A stretch of 64,000 nucleotides of DNA, from assembly GCA_034370585.1 (NCBI GenBank), contig CP139761.1:17798501-17862500 (forward strand), read 5' to 3'. Positions 20,504 through 33,289 of this stretch are shown here, in pieces. The notes beneath the pieces were generated by a model. It was not told where the DNA came from. It saw nothing but the letters and a program-made list of their open reading frames with translations, and did not search any database. Made by a program: the position numbers and the translations under genes. The first letter of the stretch is position 1, and each line of letters starts with the position of its first letter. This DNA comes from Fragaria x ananassa (taxonomy: Eukaryota; Streptophyta; Magnoliopsida; Rosales; Rosaceae).

Positions 20504-20965
20504 CTAAACCGCCAAGGACGTGGTATGGATCATTGAGCACGGGATACCGAGGAGTCCCATAGTACGGGTGGTAACGACGTTCACCGTAGCTCCAATGTCA
20601 ACCATGATCTTGTTGACTGTAATCCCCACCACCTCAGCTAAAATGTACAATGGCCTCATATGAGTGGCCAGGTCTAAGGTTGGTGTGGAGAAAGTCAGAG
20701 TTGACATACGTGTGATGCAGCTTGTGACTTCCATTGGCAGAGCGGTCGCGGGCTCCGCCAGGGCAAGACCCATCTCGCTGCTGCAAAGCAGGGACATGTC
20801 GCAGACATTATCGCTAGTGTCTGGAATATCTGCCGCGCTACATGTTGTGTTTGGCGGGAGAGCATACTTTTCAGATATGAAAAACACAATGCCAACCTGA
20901 AAGGAAAACTGCTCGCGGACTGGGACCAGCGGGTCCTCAATAACCCCAAGCTCCCCTTCGAGCAC
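20504..20965 (-). pseudogene. TAT gypsy protease region
   Basis: The minus-strand frame contains STPTLDLATHMRPLYILAE, TVNKIMVDIGATVNVV and MGLLGIP. It has the layout of the gypsy retropepsin (hydrophobic strand, D-x-G-A, N-V-V), with DIG at the active site where other TAT-like elements have D-G/S/T-G. An adjoining frame at 20129-20470 gives ECASSYNMILGHDWIHR, the conserved second half of the protease. A frameshift separates the two. Confidence 0.7.
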
Positions 20966-20969
20966 AGCG

Positions 20970-22500
20970 AAGGCACTCTTCGCGAGGTTTACTTCCTGGT
21001 CTGCAGGCTATGCAGAGACTTCAATCATGTTGCAAGTTAATGACTCCCCTTGCTCTTCTGCTTGATCTTCACCTAGGTCAACGCGAGGCTCGAAATGAGC
21101 CTCGTCATTCAACAAATTCTCCCTGAAATGTTGGGTCATCAACACCGCAAGGTTAGGGCTGGAAGTAGCGCTTTCAGCACCTAGCGATGTGTCAGTCTCC
21201 ATCCGTCATGGTTGCCACACGAGTTTAGTCAAGGACTGCTCAACCACAACCGGTTGATTGTCCTCGGTTAGATGGACTTTGGAGTCGTCATTGGCCTTTA
21301 ATGGAGGAGGAACTAAAACATGAGGCTCATGCTTGGCTTCTGGCTCCGGGTTAGGTTGTGGCCGGGGCCGACGAAGTCATGGTGGTGACTTCCTCTTTGC
21401 CTCAGGCTCCCGACGAAGAAGCTCCCAGACCCGCGGTAACTGAGGCGACTCGCGCCTTGGCTCAGGCTCTGAGGTGGCGATCAATCTTCTCTTTATTGGG
21501 GGAGGTGGCTCCCTTCTTCTTTCAGCTCCTAGCGACGGCCGACGCCTTGGTGGAGGAACCGGGTCCCTACGTTGTTCAGCTTCCTGGCGACTGCGTACGC
21601 CTTGTTAGAGGGAGCGGTTCCCTTCTTCGGTCAAGCTCCAGTGAAGGCCTGTGTTGAAAAGGTTATGGATCCCTTCTCCTTTCCGGCTCTGGAGATGGTC
21701 TCTTCTTGGAAGGTTGTGCACCCTATTTTTGTGGTACAGTGAGGCGACAGAAGACATTCGCTTTTGGAGCAAGACCATCTATTGCCTGCGCACACACTCG
21801 TGGAGGTGTGATAGGTGGCTTCTGGAGCAGAGCGCGCAAACCTTCTTCTTCTCTCCACATCCTCTCAGGTGCCTGCAAGAGCTGCAAGGGTCAGATGAAG
21901 CCATCATCGACGGCTTGCAAGGCACGCAGAATGCTACCATATTTTTTCTGGAGCTTCCACTTCTTGGATCTAGAGATAGTGACTGACTTGCCCCCTTGCT
22001 GCGTGTACCATACCCCCTTCTTGATTGCTGATTTGGATGTTGGGAGAAAATAAGGGTCGGTCAAGATACCTTGGCGAGGGCTTGAAGCCTCGTTTTCCTG
22101 ATACCCGCTGCTAGAGTTAGATATATCCATCTCGCTCGAGGCTGGGATGAAGGTACTTCTTCTGTCCAATGTGATTGGATGAATATCTCGAGGCGTTTGA
22201 TCCTCTGCTCTAGCTCTTCGCGAAATCTAGGACTCATGGGTTGGATGTTCTCCGCAGGAGACGGTGTATCGACCTGCATGACAGCTTTGCCCTTATCCTT
22301 CCTTGAAGGGTGATCGGGCTACAATCTAGTGACTAATCGCCTTGCTGGCTCGCGGATCCCATTTTGGTTCACCAGCACGGTATAGTCATTCGTCGGCCTC
22401 TTATGGTTTCGACCTAGCAGTTCACGCGGGCCCGTATTTGGAGATAGGTCCAACGCGATTGCGCGCTAGCCGATGCGAGGCCAAGCAATGTCAGCCGTTG
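20970..22500 (-). other. TAT gypsy linker between gag and protease
   Basis: Acidic and proline-rich coding-like composition on the minus strand (for example PNPEPEAKHEPHVLVPPP near 21340), with stops and frameshifts. Such a poorly conserved linker is usual between gag and protease in this clade. No separate gene recognised. Confidence 0.4.
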
Positions 22501-22503
22501 CAA

Positions 22504-24852
22504 TCATGAAGTCGCCTTTGTTTTCGAAGCAAATGTACTTGAGGTCGAGCAAGTCTTACACCTGCTCGTGAAGCTGGTAGCAATCGTCAGTTCTGTGTCC
22601 CCAGCTATCATGGAACTTGCAGTGTACGCGACCTTCTTTATATTCGATGTAGGGCAAGGATCTTGACACTGTGACGAGTCCATCATCAATAAGGTCATCT
22701 CAAACCTTGTGTGCGAGGTTGACGTAGGTGTACTGGCGGGATGGCCGAACTGCACCAACATTGTCCTCCTTGCGGCCTCTTTTAGATGCGCGGCACGGAT
22801 TGTCATCCTCTGGATGGTTCGACAAGTCTAGGGTGACTCTCCATGGCACGGTTGTTTTCTTCCGGCTGGTCATTCCAATTCACCTCGACCATGCCGACCA
22901 AGGCGGGGAATGGGTCCACATCCACTAGAGAGGTTGTGCTCTCTGGCGTCTTTATTTTCAAAGCGCCAGAGTTTAGCCAGGTCTGTAGCTGGTCGCGGAG
23001 CTTGACACAATCTTTAGTGTCGTGATTGTAGACGTTGTGGAAGCTACAATACTTCTTGTCCTTTAGCCCCTCCTTTGGTAGGATCTTGTGGTCCAAGCAG
23101 ATGCACTTCGCCTCAATCAAGTCATTAAAAACAAGATGGGCGTTTTTCGCGTCATACGTGTAAGACTCGTATTCGGGCTTGGTCCATGCAAAAGACTGGA
23201 TTGTGATTGGCTAGCAAGTTATCGTGAGATTCTTCAGTTTGTGAGCCAATGCCTTCCTAGTCAATTAGACAGTTCCGACATCATCATACTCCTGCGCGGC
23301 CTCAGCTTCCTCCTGCCTCTGATAGTAAGGATCAAACGAAGGGGATTGGAGGTTTAGTGCCCCCACTATCCTGTTTCTCCCTGGAACGTAAGTCCCCTTG
23401 GAAGCATTTGTCTTCTCATCCATTTCATTAAGAATTAGCTCGTAACTGTCGACCTTGTTGATCAAGTCACCTATGGATGTGAAGCGCTCCCCATGGTGCT
23501 TCAGCCGCTGGCGATGTTCAAGACCACGGATGGCCAACTTAATAGCCTCCTGCTCAGGTAGCAGGTAATCACATTTGACCTGCTGGATCTTGAAACGTTG
23601 GAGAAAAGAAACTTCAGACTCCATGCTTTGCTGGCTCATTTGGGTGAGGGAGTCAAGGCCAACCTCTGGCTCTTTGGTACCATAGGTCTCCCGAAATAGT
23701 GTCTCCATAGTAGGCCAGTCCACGATGGATCCTGGTTTCAACCTGGAGTACCAATTGAAGGTGGCTCCAGATAGAGAAGTCCCAAAGAGCTTGAGCTTAA
23801 GAATATCATTATTCCCATATTGGCCACACTGGACTTTGAAGCGGGCCATATAGGTTGCTGCATCCTCCCTTGTTTCCCCGGAGAAAGTAGTGAAGACTAT
23901 GTTCTTGAATCCTTAGGGAAAAAGGTATTGCGCCACACTATCGGGGTAGGGGTCGCGGTGGTGCAAGTAAGCATCACCTTTTCCGGTTTACTTCTTGACT
24001 ATAGCGAAGATAAGTTGGCGCCAGTCGGCTGCCGTCACAGGTGTAGGTTCTGCTCCCTCCTCATGGTTTGGCCATGCAGAGAAGCTGGCGACCTGTCCAT
24101 TATTCTTGGGAGCGGGGCTGGAGTAGGTTAGAACCGGCTCGGCTATTGTCTTGGCTCCCTGGCGCAATGAATTGTTAGCTCCCTTGAAGGGAGCAGCAGA
24201 GCCATGCGGGGGCGGACTCTTAGAAGTTCCAGCTCCTGACGTGAAGTGCAGAGTCTTTTGGCCTCCAACCTTAGGGTTTGCCCTAGTGCGCTCATTCGGC
24301 GGGACATATTTGGATGTCCCCTCATTCACGCTTGCGCCAAGAGGATCTAGGGCAAAGTTCTTTGGTGCTTGCGACCTCATCCAGTCTTCAACTTCAAGGA
24401 CCCGCAGACTCAACTGGTCTTGTTTCTCCTTGAACTTATCTAGCTTTTCTAGATTGTTCTTGCTTCCAAAGAAAGAAGCACTCTGCTGGTTATGCAACTT
24501 GGTATCGTGATCGTCCAAGCAACGAGGTTGTTCATCTACTGTCGTGCAAGGTGAGTGACAGGACCTCTGCATGCTGCTTTACGGTCTCCGTGTTCTGGTC
24601 TAGGTCCGACTGGATCTGCTGAAGGCTACCTTCGACCAAGCCTTTAGTTTCAGTGAACTTGGCATCAAGGTGTCCATAATCCTCACCGAGGGTGGCAAGC
24701 TTGTTATGGGTGGCCTGTATGAGGTCTCTATCTTGTTTGGCTTGGGTCGAAAAATCCATCATCTGATCTCGCATGTCATTAATTGCTTGGAGGATTTGCT
24801 CCGATGGCAGAGCAGATCCTGCATCTTGGTTTGGCTGATGAGAGCCTACCAT
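22504..24852 (-). pseudogene. TAT gypsy gag (fragmented)
   Basis: The capsid-like retrotransposon-gag core is the frame at 23265-23849: NDILKLKLFGTSLSGATFNW, YSRLKPGSIVDWPTMETLF, ESEVSFLQRFKIQQVKCDYL. Upstream frames (23988-24852) give a coiled-coil, low-complexity N-terminal region. Downstream, 22803-23120 gives ILPKEGLKDKKYCSFHNVYN, HDTKDCVKLRDQLQTWLNSG, the single zinc-knuckle-like C-x-F-H-N motif typical of TAT/Athila gag. At least four frames are needed, so it is dead. Confidence 0.8.
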
Positions 24853-25048
24853 GGCGGTCTCGCTGAAGTCTGGGTCACCAAACTGAGCAAGAACTTGCTC
24901 TTGTGTGAGGGAACGGCAAGCCGCGCTGTTATGGGGCTTGTACCGTAGTGATATGTGCTTGAGACAAGAAAGCTAAGGCTTCTTGTATGGTTCCTCGGGT
25001 TTCCTTATGATGTCTCGTGTGTACTCCCTGTCCCACTGGGCATGCCAA

Positions 25049-25988
25049 TGTTTTGGCCACGATCCTTAGCGCGCGGAGTAGAGGTAGATAGCGAACAAAA
25101 AATAAGGGAGATGTTGCAGGCGTGCCACCTCGCGGACGAGGAAAGGGTCTGAAGGTGCGCTTGACTTCTTGATCAGGCGAGAGGGGTTTTCAGGTGCCAC
25201 CTCTGATAAGGATTTACAAGCACAAGCTAGTCGATACTCACTGCAAGACGCGAGCAGAGCAATATAAGGAAATCGAAGATGATCGGTGGCAAGTCCAGGA
25301 AGGGCTCTAGGAAAACCTAGGCGGCGGCACGCTAGGGTTAGGGTTTTCGAGAGGCTCGAAAAAGGGTTTCAACTGGGTTGAAAGGTTCTGTTTGTATTTG
25401 TTGAGAGATTTGATTGTCCTCCTTGTCTATAGACCTTTAAACCTTTATATAGTAGCGAAAGATAATCTTTGAAACCCTAATCCTACGAGGACAAGGTTTA
25501 ACCCATGCAGACTAATCAACATATGATACATGTCCAATTTCGCGCATGCTGCATGAGCTACTGATTTCATCTCGCAGGCTTTAGAAAAGATTTTTATATT
25601 AAAAAGGGACACATGGATTGGCCTGAAGCATGTTAAAGACTGGTGAAAGTCCCCAACGATCAACGTGGTGTGCGCGGATTCCACATGTGGCTTCCTCGCT
25701 AAGTCTTGCTCGCGAGCCAGTTTGCCAGCTTGCCTTGATGTACTCTACCTCGCCTATGCACAAAGTCACTAAATGCGCGAGATCTGTTGTCTACACGAAG
25801 TAATAATTGCGCGCAGGCCTTACATTCCAGCTCACATGGCCTTACTGGCGAGCTAACATTTGTAAACTTGAACAAATTAGGCTCGTCGGGTATGACGTGG
25901 ACCACGAAAGTAATTAACATTTATTCAGACATTTTATCATCCAGATAAAGTATTTTTACTTGGACAAAAATGTCCTTTGGCTCAAACA
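25049..25988 (-). repeat. TAT gypsy LTR (5' LTR of the minus-strand element)
   Basis: 940 bp, starting TGTTTTGGCCACGATCC and ending GGCTCAAACA on the plus strand, paired with 14931-15886. The transcription start of the element would lie within it on the minus strand. Confidence 0.9.
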
Positions 25989-25993
25989 CTACC

Positions 25994-28900
25994 GACCTTC
26001 CACGGATAAGCATGGTCATACTTAACTTGGAGTTATTGAAAGCTTTTGATTTTGAATCTCCCTACGCTATTAAACCAATTATCGTCTTGTAGAAGACATT
26101 AAAGACTTGCCATAACCGGATAATCATCATAATCGAATCCTCTATTTCTTCTGGACTTGGATTTGATCATCAACACGTCCCTATGGTTGAGCATACGCCT
26201 CAATGCCACCAGTAAGCTTCAAAAGCTTTGCTAATATCAAATCTACGAAAAACAGTAATCTGTCATTCCTGGACAGTCAACTTCATTTGAACCTTGTGAA
26301 CAACTCCGGACGAACCAAATAGAACATTTTATGGTTCATCCATATCTATTTTAAGGACGAAGTTATGACAGTTTTAGTGTGCAAAGGTCATTATGTGCGA
26401 AAATTTTTCAACACTCTCAGGATTATTGCTACTTATAGCCTTTTCAATCCTTCTAAATAGCTTGATATCAACTTATTTACTCATATATCTACTCTCTTTT
26501 GTAGGTATGTCTCTTGGAAAGATCGAGTGCTCGCAGATAGTGAATCAACCCATACCATTCTAAGGAACCGGCAACTATTTCTTGAGTTAGTGCCCTGTAA
26601 ATCATCTGTGACGACAATGATTGGATCTTCTCCTGTGATCCTCAGGAGTGGAACCGCTCATTTCTTTTTGCCTCATGACACTATGATTCATGTCACGGAC
26701 GCTCTTTATGCCCCATAAGGGAACCGGTCCGTATTGAGCTTTAAGGACATTCGCGGTAAAGGCTTTCACTTGGAGACTCATTGTGAGGATGGAAAAGAGT
26801 TCTTGTATATAACTTCTCATGATTACGAACGTAAACATAAATCGGAGAAACTCATGAGTCAATCTAGTGGTCTTTACCTTACTACGATTCGAATTATTGA
26901 ATCTCATGTGGTCGCCAAACAGGATCTTTAGGACTCTGACTCATACAAGCTTTGGCATGATCGACTTGATCATCCCGGAAGGGACATGATGATCCGAATT
27001 CTAAGAAATTCTCATGGACATCCCTTCTTCCAATCAAAACGAAAATGTTTGGGAACTAATGTCACCTTGAATCATGGTGGTGACGCCACAACTGCTCATC
27101 ACGGCCCAAAGGGGACTTTGACGTCTCTCGGACTCGTCACCAACTTCCTGGCTACCGTTCGGCCGACCCCTTAAGCAATTGAGGTGCGCCGTTCTTCCCT
27201 TGTTGTGTTGTTGACTCTTTCAAACACTCATCATTTGCAAAGTTTGTTCTTTAACGAAAGTAGTATCGAGACCATCATACGCTAAAGATAACACCGAGAA
27301 CATTCCATTCCTACATCGTATCCAAGGTGATATTTGTGGACCTATCCATCTTGAATGTGGACCATTTCGATACTTTATGGTTTTGGTGGATTCTTCGACG
27401 CGTTGGACTCATGTTGCGCTCTTGTCCACACGAAATGCTGCATTTCCAAAACTCCTAGCACAAATTATCAAACTTCGGGCTCACTACCCAGATTATCCTT
27501 AAGGCAATTCGACTGGATAACGCTAGAGAATTTACATCAAAGAATTTTGATGACTATTGCATGTCTATCGGGATTAAAGTTGAGCATCCCGTACCTCATG
27601 TTCACATGCAAAACGGTCTCACCAAAACTACGATCAAGCGACTTCAGCTTATTGCTCGAGCGTTGGTAATGTGCACCAACCTCCCAATTGTGTCATGGGC
27701 CTATGCAATATTACATGCAGCCTTACTTATTCATTTCCGACCACTGCCAAACAACCATTTAGTACGAACCTGTTGGTTACTAAATATGAGCTTGACATTT
27801 CGCATCTACGCATTTTCAGTTGTTCGGTTCATGTGCCAATTACGCCTCCAATACGTTCTAAGATGGGTCCTCAGAGACGATTGGGTATCTACATTGGTTA
27901 TCAATCTCCAACAATTATCTGATACCTAGATCCATTAACAGGCGATCACTTTACCGTAAGGTTTGCAGATTGTCACTTTGATGAGACACTCTTCCTATCA
28001 TTAAGGGGAGATACGAACAAAAGTGTTCATGTGGAACGACAATAATTGTCGTAGTTTGTCCCCACTTTGTCTCATTATGATCCCCGCACCTCACAGACTG
28101 AAAGTAAAGTGAAACGTATTCTTGAACTTCAGAAAGTAGCAGATACGATGCTTGACTCTTTCTTCGAGATTGCGAAAGTGACAAGATCAAATATACCAGC
28201 TGTAAATGTTCTTGTTAGGCTCCAAGTCACTAAAGAAGGCACGGCCATCCCTAGGCACGGGATTGCCGCCGTCGGTGGTACTACCCACGGTGGGGGGATG
28301 GAGGCCGTGGCTCCCCAAAGGAAAAGTGGGAGGCCACTTGGTTCGGTTGACATGCGTCCGAGAAAGAAACTGACCAACAAGGCACAACTCAATCTCTAAT
28401 CATCGATGTTGAGAATCCTTCTCACGAGATTATCTCTGATTACAGTTATGTCCACAAATTGATGTTAGAATCTATGGGGGGAAGCCTCAAGATCAATGTC
28501 AACATCAGAGAACATAGAGATCTGTGTGTTATTATAAAACTTATGAATTGATGAACCGGTCATCAACCCACGTCGATGATATATTTGCTTATTTCGTGGC
28601 TCACGAAATCATTGAGTACGATGACATCAAACCATGCCGAGGTAGAGCGGATTGGCTTAAATGGAAAGATGCAATCTGGGCAGAATTAGATTATCTAGCA
28701 AAGAGACAGGTCTTCGGCCCCGCTAAGTGTAAAGTCTGTTGGACATAAATGGGTCTTTGTTAGAAAGCATAATGAGAAGAATAAGGTACTTTGGTATATA
28801 GCCCACCTTATGGCACAAGGTTTCTCACAACGCCCTGTGATTGATTACGAAGTGACCTAGTCTTCGATTATGGACGTCATAATTTTCCGCTAATTAGTTA

Positions 28901-29168
28901 GTTTGGTAGTGTCTGAAAAACTTGACATATGCAGCTCATGGATGTGGTTACGACATATCTCTATGGGGATCTGGATTCATAAATATATATATATATATAT
29001 ATATAAACTATGAACTATGCTCGTGCGTGTTCATAAAGAAGACAAGTTCCGGATTTGCAATAATTGCCGTCTACGTCGATGACATGAACATTATTTGTAC
29101 TCTTGATGAAATCAAAGTGACCGCAGCTTATCTGAAATCCGAGTTTGAGATGAAAGATCTTAGGAAGA
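25994..29168 (+). pseudogene. Copia-2 pol, part 1: protease, integrase and most of RT
   Basis: The spacer to 26500 matches the inverted relative (54300-54850), for example TTGGAGTT, AAAGCTTTTGATTTTG, TATTAAACCAA. Protease-like WKDRVLADSESTHTILRN has lost the usual DSG. Pre-integrase SYKLWHDRLDHPGRDMMIRI follows, then integrase GPIHLECGPFRYFMVLVDSS and RWTHVALLSTRN. RT begins ADWLKWKDAIWAELDYLAKR and reaches the catalytic IIAVYVDDMNIIC (YVDD near 29072) and FEMKDLRK, where the solo LTR interrupts it. Multiple stops. Confidence 0.8.
28983..29005. repeat. AT dinucleotide microsatellite
   Basis: About 11 uninterrupted AT units inside the copia-2 RT region, replacing part of the coding sequence. 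Confidence 0.95.
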
Positions 29169-31271
29169 TGATAAGTGCGTTTTTACGCCATGATCTTAAT
29201 GGATTTTCACCCCCATTTACACTTTGTTTGTGCCTTAGTATGTTTGTTTTTACTTATTTTAGAGTCAAGAGGGTTTTTCTGTAGAGTTGTAGCTACTAGT
29301 TGTTTTTATACAGAAAATTGCACTTAAATGATGAAAACCGTTTTTGGACTATCACTTGGACGTTTTACCGTGATTCGTTATTGTGTTACCTTGTCCGTTT
29401 TGATGTATCTTGTTTAAATGTGCAGAAGACAGGTACATGAACGTTACGTATCAAGAATCATGGTGAATGGACTCATGAATGACAACAAGTGAGGCCACGG
29501 AAAAGGAAGGAACACTTCTAGACATTGTTTTTGGTCTCGGACAGAATCTGCCAGAAAACGTACATCTACTTCGGAAAATCATATCTCGAGATCTAGGGGG
29601 AGTTAGAAGGCGTGCCACATATGGAATTAAATCTGTGTGTGTCTAGTTTTCAACCCCACTTTGATCACAGCAATCGGAGTTGAGACGAAGGAGTTATGAT
29701 CAAAACAGTGGACAGAGGTCAGGCTGCAAAACTGGGCAGAAACTGCCTTAGTTGTCGAACGAGTTTTGGGAGATGATTCTTCAACAAAAGGGCTTCCCAA
29801 ATTTGACAAGAGGTGTATCAAGAGCCTAATGGAGTGTTGGGAAGCTGAAAAAAAGGAGAAAATTCGAAGAAGCATCAAGGCAGCCTTGTTTTGGTTAAGT
29901 TAAGGTTTCCCGGTCAAACCGGGAAAGCTTGACCTTGCCGAACTCATCACTGCTTTTGGCTGCCATCAAAACCCAAGATTTCGTACATGAGGCCTACATG
30001 GATCCATAAACATGTAGGAAGGTCCAAGGAATCAGATGGAGTCCAAATTCGGATACACAAGCTGCATTGAAGAAGGAATCATTGAGCAAATAGGAAAGAG
30101 AGTTAAAATAGGATTGCCTTCCCTTTGCCGATGCAGCTAGGGTTTCTCTATAGGTTTTCTGTATAAATAGGTCTGTTGTATGCATATTTTGTGGGTCCTT
30201 TATCTGCCTTAAGTTTATAGCTAGCCTAAACTCTACCTAAAAACCCTCCACACACAGAAAATACACAAACACAGCCGCCATCCCTTTGCCGCAACACAGC
30301 CTTTGCCGACTGCATCCATCCACTTTGCCGACTGCCTCCCACCATCCTAGCCGATCTAAATAGGTAGGTTAGAGATGGATACATCAAGGTTGTGTATGTA
30401 TATTATCTGTGTAAGAACAATGATTTTATTGATATATATTTTCTGGATTTTTAGGTTTTATATGATGCATGTGTTTATGACTCTTCTTTGTGATTTGATA
30501 TGAACATGTTTGTCATGTAACGAATTAGTATGCATGCTAGGATTAAGAATCTGTTAGGATACGAAATTTAGGTTATTAACAAGTGTTAAATTGATTAGTT
30601 ATCACCTGAGCATGAAGTCGAACCTTAGGTTAATTTGGTGGCCACAAGTTGACTATTAGGGGGGTGTCTAATAAGCCGTAATACTTAGACTAAATTTAGG
30701 CCGGTAGGAAACTTTTAGTTCTAAGTGTTGCCAAGGGTTGTTAGGGTGAATAACTTGCATAGGTTCGAGGATGGGTGACGCCATTGCTAACGAGTATGTC
30801 TCCAACCGACTCAAGAACGGTAAGTGAATTCTTGTTTGTTTTAGGCCGGTAGGAAATCTCAAACAGGGGTGTCACATATGTCTAGATTCAGGCCGGTAGG
30901 AAGTTTCTTGTACAACTTGAGAGAGTCTTAGAGGTTGGAATTAGTTTACACTTGTGAAAACTTAGATGAAGTAACTTGATTGTTTCTTAAGACTACTTGT
31001 TTACTAATCGGTGTTTTGTCTTGCTATTTGCTTAAACGGTAAAGTGACCATGTATGTAAATATTTGTTTTGTTTATTTTCTGTTTTAATCCATATTGCCG
31101 AACCAAACCCCCATATTATTCTTTTTGTATATATTTGTGTGAATAATGCTAACTAATTTGTTTTGCAGAAATAAGTTCTTCCCTAGTGTCCCCGGCCTAG
31201 AATGATACCCTACTTGCATATACTACTACGATAGGGTTTATTATTGATTAACGTCTTAATTTGATAGGTCA
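29169..31271. mobile_element. Solo LTR of a gypsy-type element, 2.1 kb, perfect 5-bp duplication
   Basis: Begins TGATAAGTGCGTTTTTAC and ends TTTGATAGGTCA, with TG/CA termini, flanked by the perfect duplication GAAGA (29164-29168, 31272-31276). No ORF, primer site or second LTR, so it is the product of LTR-LTR recombination. The terminal 100 bp (GTGTCCCCGGCCTAGAATGA, TACTTGCATATACTACTAC) recalls the LTR ends of large plant gypsy families. The motif GGCCGGTAGGAA occurs three times (about 30700, 30845 and 30889). It splits the copia-2 RT frame just after FEMKDLRK. A relative with similar ends lies at 40498-42479. Confidence 0.82.
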
Positions 31272-31811
31272 GAAGACTCGATTTTGCCTATGCCTTCAAC
31301 TAGAGTGCCGAGCATGTGGAATTCTTATCCACTAGTCTGCATATATCCAAAAAATGCTCAGGCGATTTAAGAGGGACAAAATGCACCCTGTTAGTATTTT
31401 CATGATTGGTTGAAGTCTGGATATAACTAAAGATCAATTTTGTCCGAAAGGGACGACAAAGAGGTCTTGGGCGCAGAGGTTTCATACCTTAATCCAAAAG
31501 GCGCATTAATGTACTTAGCTCAATGCACTCGACCAGACATTGTCTTCTCAATCAACTTGTTAGCTAGATTTAGCTTAGCGCCAACCCAACATCATTAGAC
31601 CGGAGTTAAGAACATCTTTCGATACCTTAAGAGTATCATTGACTTGGGACTATTCTTTCCCTACACTGATTCAAGAAGGACAAAAGATGGTCATATGGCC
31701 CATGGAATTCACGGCACCGATCCAACAAGGGACCAGACCGCCGCCATGAACGTTGTCGGTACGGCTGCTGGATACGGGTCCGACACCATACACACCACCG
31801 CCGCCTTGTCC
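31272..31811 (+). pseudogene. Copia-2 pol, part 2: end of RT and start of RNase H
   Basis: After the solo LTR the broken frame resumes. EVSYLNPKGALMYLAQCTRP and DIVFSINLLARFSLAPTQHH correspond to the connection between RT and RNase H, and NIFRYLKSIIDLGLFFPYTD to the following segment. Stops are frequent. The hAT at 31812 cuts it. Confidence 0.75.
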
Positions 31812-32591
31812 TAAGGGTCATCATTTGGCCTAAGGGCTCAAAAGCCCATGGGCGACCCGTCAGCCCTGTGGGCCAGAGCCCGGCCCGGCCCTATGGGCAT
31901 AAGACCGGGTAAGGGCGGAGGGGTTTAAAGCCTAGGCCAGGCCTAAAGCCTAACCCGTTGAAGCCCGACACAAACCTGCCCGGCCCTTGAAGCCCATAAA
32001 TATTAAATAATCAGCTAAACTTAAACTAAATACTTCTGCACCACACATTCCCTCTATTTTTTCTTCAATGGCCTCTATCGTTACCTATTTTTCTTCAAAG
32101 TCCGAGTGTATGTCTCTCAGTTTTTTACTTGTGGCCTTCGATCCCTTCGTCGAGATCACCGAGTTGAATATCCGTTAGTCGTAGAGATTGGATGGATCAG
32201 ATTTGTGTTTCTCTCATGCTCTTTGTGATCTGTGTTTCTATTTACTTGATCTATTCTGTTATTATATATGTTACTATGATTCTTGTGTTTTTGCTATCTC
32301 AAGATCGAATCATCGAGTTTCAGATTTGTCACCTTCAGCAACAAAAAGAGAGAGAGCTCATCTTCGGCTTTGGCTTTGACAAGATCACACGAAACTAAAG
32401 TAGAAGAACACAGTCAGAAAAAAGGCCCGGCCCTGCCCTGCTCAATCAGTTGGGCCCGACCCGGCCTGGTTAGGCCCTATAAAGCCAGGCCCATGGACTT
32501 CCTTAAGGCTTAAGAATTTCTCTAATGCCCGGCCCGACCCTGATACAATAGTTTACCTGAAAAGCCCGGCCCGGCCCATTGACGACCCCTA
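31812..32591. mobile_element. Non-autonomous hAT element, 780 bp, perfect 8-bp duplication
   Basis: The ends are TAAGGGTCATCATTTGGCC and, reverse-complemented, TAGGGGTCGTCAATGGGCC. The flanking duplication is CCTTGTCC (31804-31811, 32592-32599), the 8-bp length made by hAT transposases. The subterminal DNA is full of GGCCCGGCCC-type repeats in both orientations, a familiar feature of one group of plant hATs. No transposase. It is the youngest type of insertion visible in copia-2, since its duplication is perfect and its ends are intact. Confidence 0.92.
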
Positions 32592-33289
32592 CCTTGTCCA
32601 ATGACAAGACACCCAACAATACATTTGTGGGTTTCTCTGACGCCGTATATTTATCAGATCCTCTTAAAAGATGTTCTCAAACTGGTTATGTGTTCACTAT
32701 TAGGAATACGACGATATCTTGGAGGTCTACAAAATAGACTCTAGTGGCGACATCTTTAAATCATGCAGAGATTATTGTTTTACATGAAACTGTTCGAGAA
32801 TGTGTTTGGTTGAGATCAATCATTAAACACATTAGAATGACTAGTGGATTAAATTTTACAATGGATAGATCTACATGCATTTATGAGGATAATGCATTTT
32901 GTATTAAGCAAATGAAGTTAGGTTACATCAAATGTGATAATACGAAGCATATTTCACCTAAGTTCTTTTACAACCAACAATAATATGTGTTTTTTAACAT
33001 TCAAGTGAATCAAGTTAGTTATTAAGGAAACGCGGTAGACTTATTGCCTATATCTACTTTTGAGAAATATTTGAAGAGTATAGGCATGCGTCGGCTATCA
33101 AGTCTCTCTAAATAATGTTCACATCAGAGGGAGTATCATCTCAATGAAGTAGATTGGTGCGTTGCACTATTTTTCTCTTACGATCAAGGTTTAATTTTTT
33201 TTCCCATAAGGTTTTTGTTACTTGACGAGGTTTTTAACAAGGCAACATATCAGCACCATCGGCATAACAGCACATGGCACAAGGGGGAG
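32592..33289 (+). pseudogene. Copia-2 pol, part 3: RNase H and 3' end
   Basis: DAVYLSDPLKRCSQTGYVFT, WRSTK, TLVATSLNHAEIIVLHETVR, ECVWLRSIIKHIR, YEDNAFCIKQMKLGYIK and NTKHISPKFF are the copia RNase H core (DA, E, D and H-type catalytic positions) and its C-terminal tail. One stop lies at 32736. The purine tract AAGGGGGAG follows at 33281-33289. Confidence 0.85.

Larger units (their letters stand above)
14931..25988 (-). mobile_element. TAT-type Ty3/gypsy retrotransposon, 11,058 bp, minus strand, nested in copia-2
   Basis: Two LTRs of 956 and 940 bp (TGTTTTGGCC to CTCAAACA on the plus strand) flank gag, protease, RT, RNase H and integrase, all on the minus strand. The perfect 5-bp duplication CTACC (14926-14930, 25989-25993) marks the insertion. 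On the minus strand the 5' LTR is followed by TGGCATGCCCAGTGGGAC, a primer-site-like block, and the 3' LTR is preceded by the purine tract GGCTTAGGGGGCAA. The second, archaeal-type RNase H after the normal one assigns it to the TAT clade. LTRs differ at many sites, so it is not recent. Confidence 0.92.

Noticed and set aside
31812..32591. Frames of 60-76 residues in the GC-rich insert
   Set aside because: They lie within a short hAT element with a perfect 8-bp duplication and no transposase similarity.
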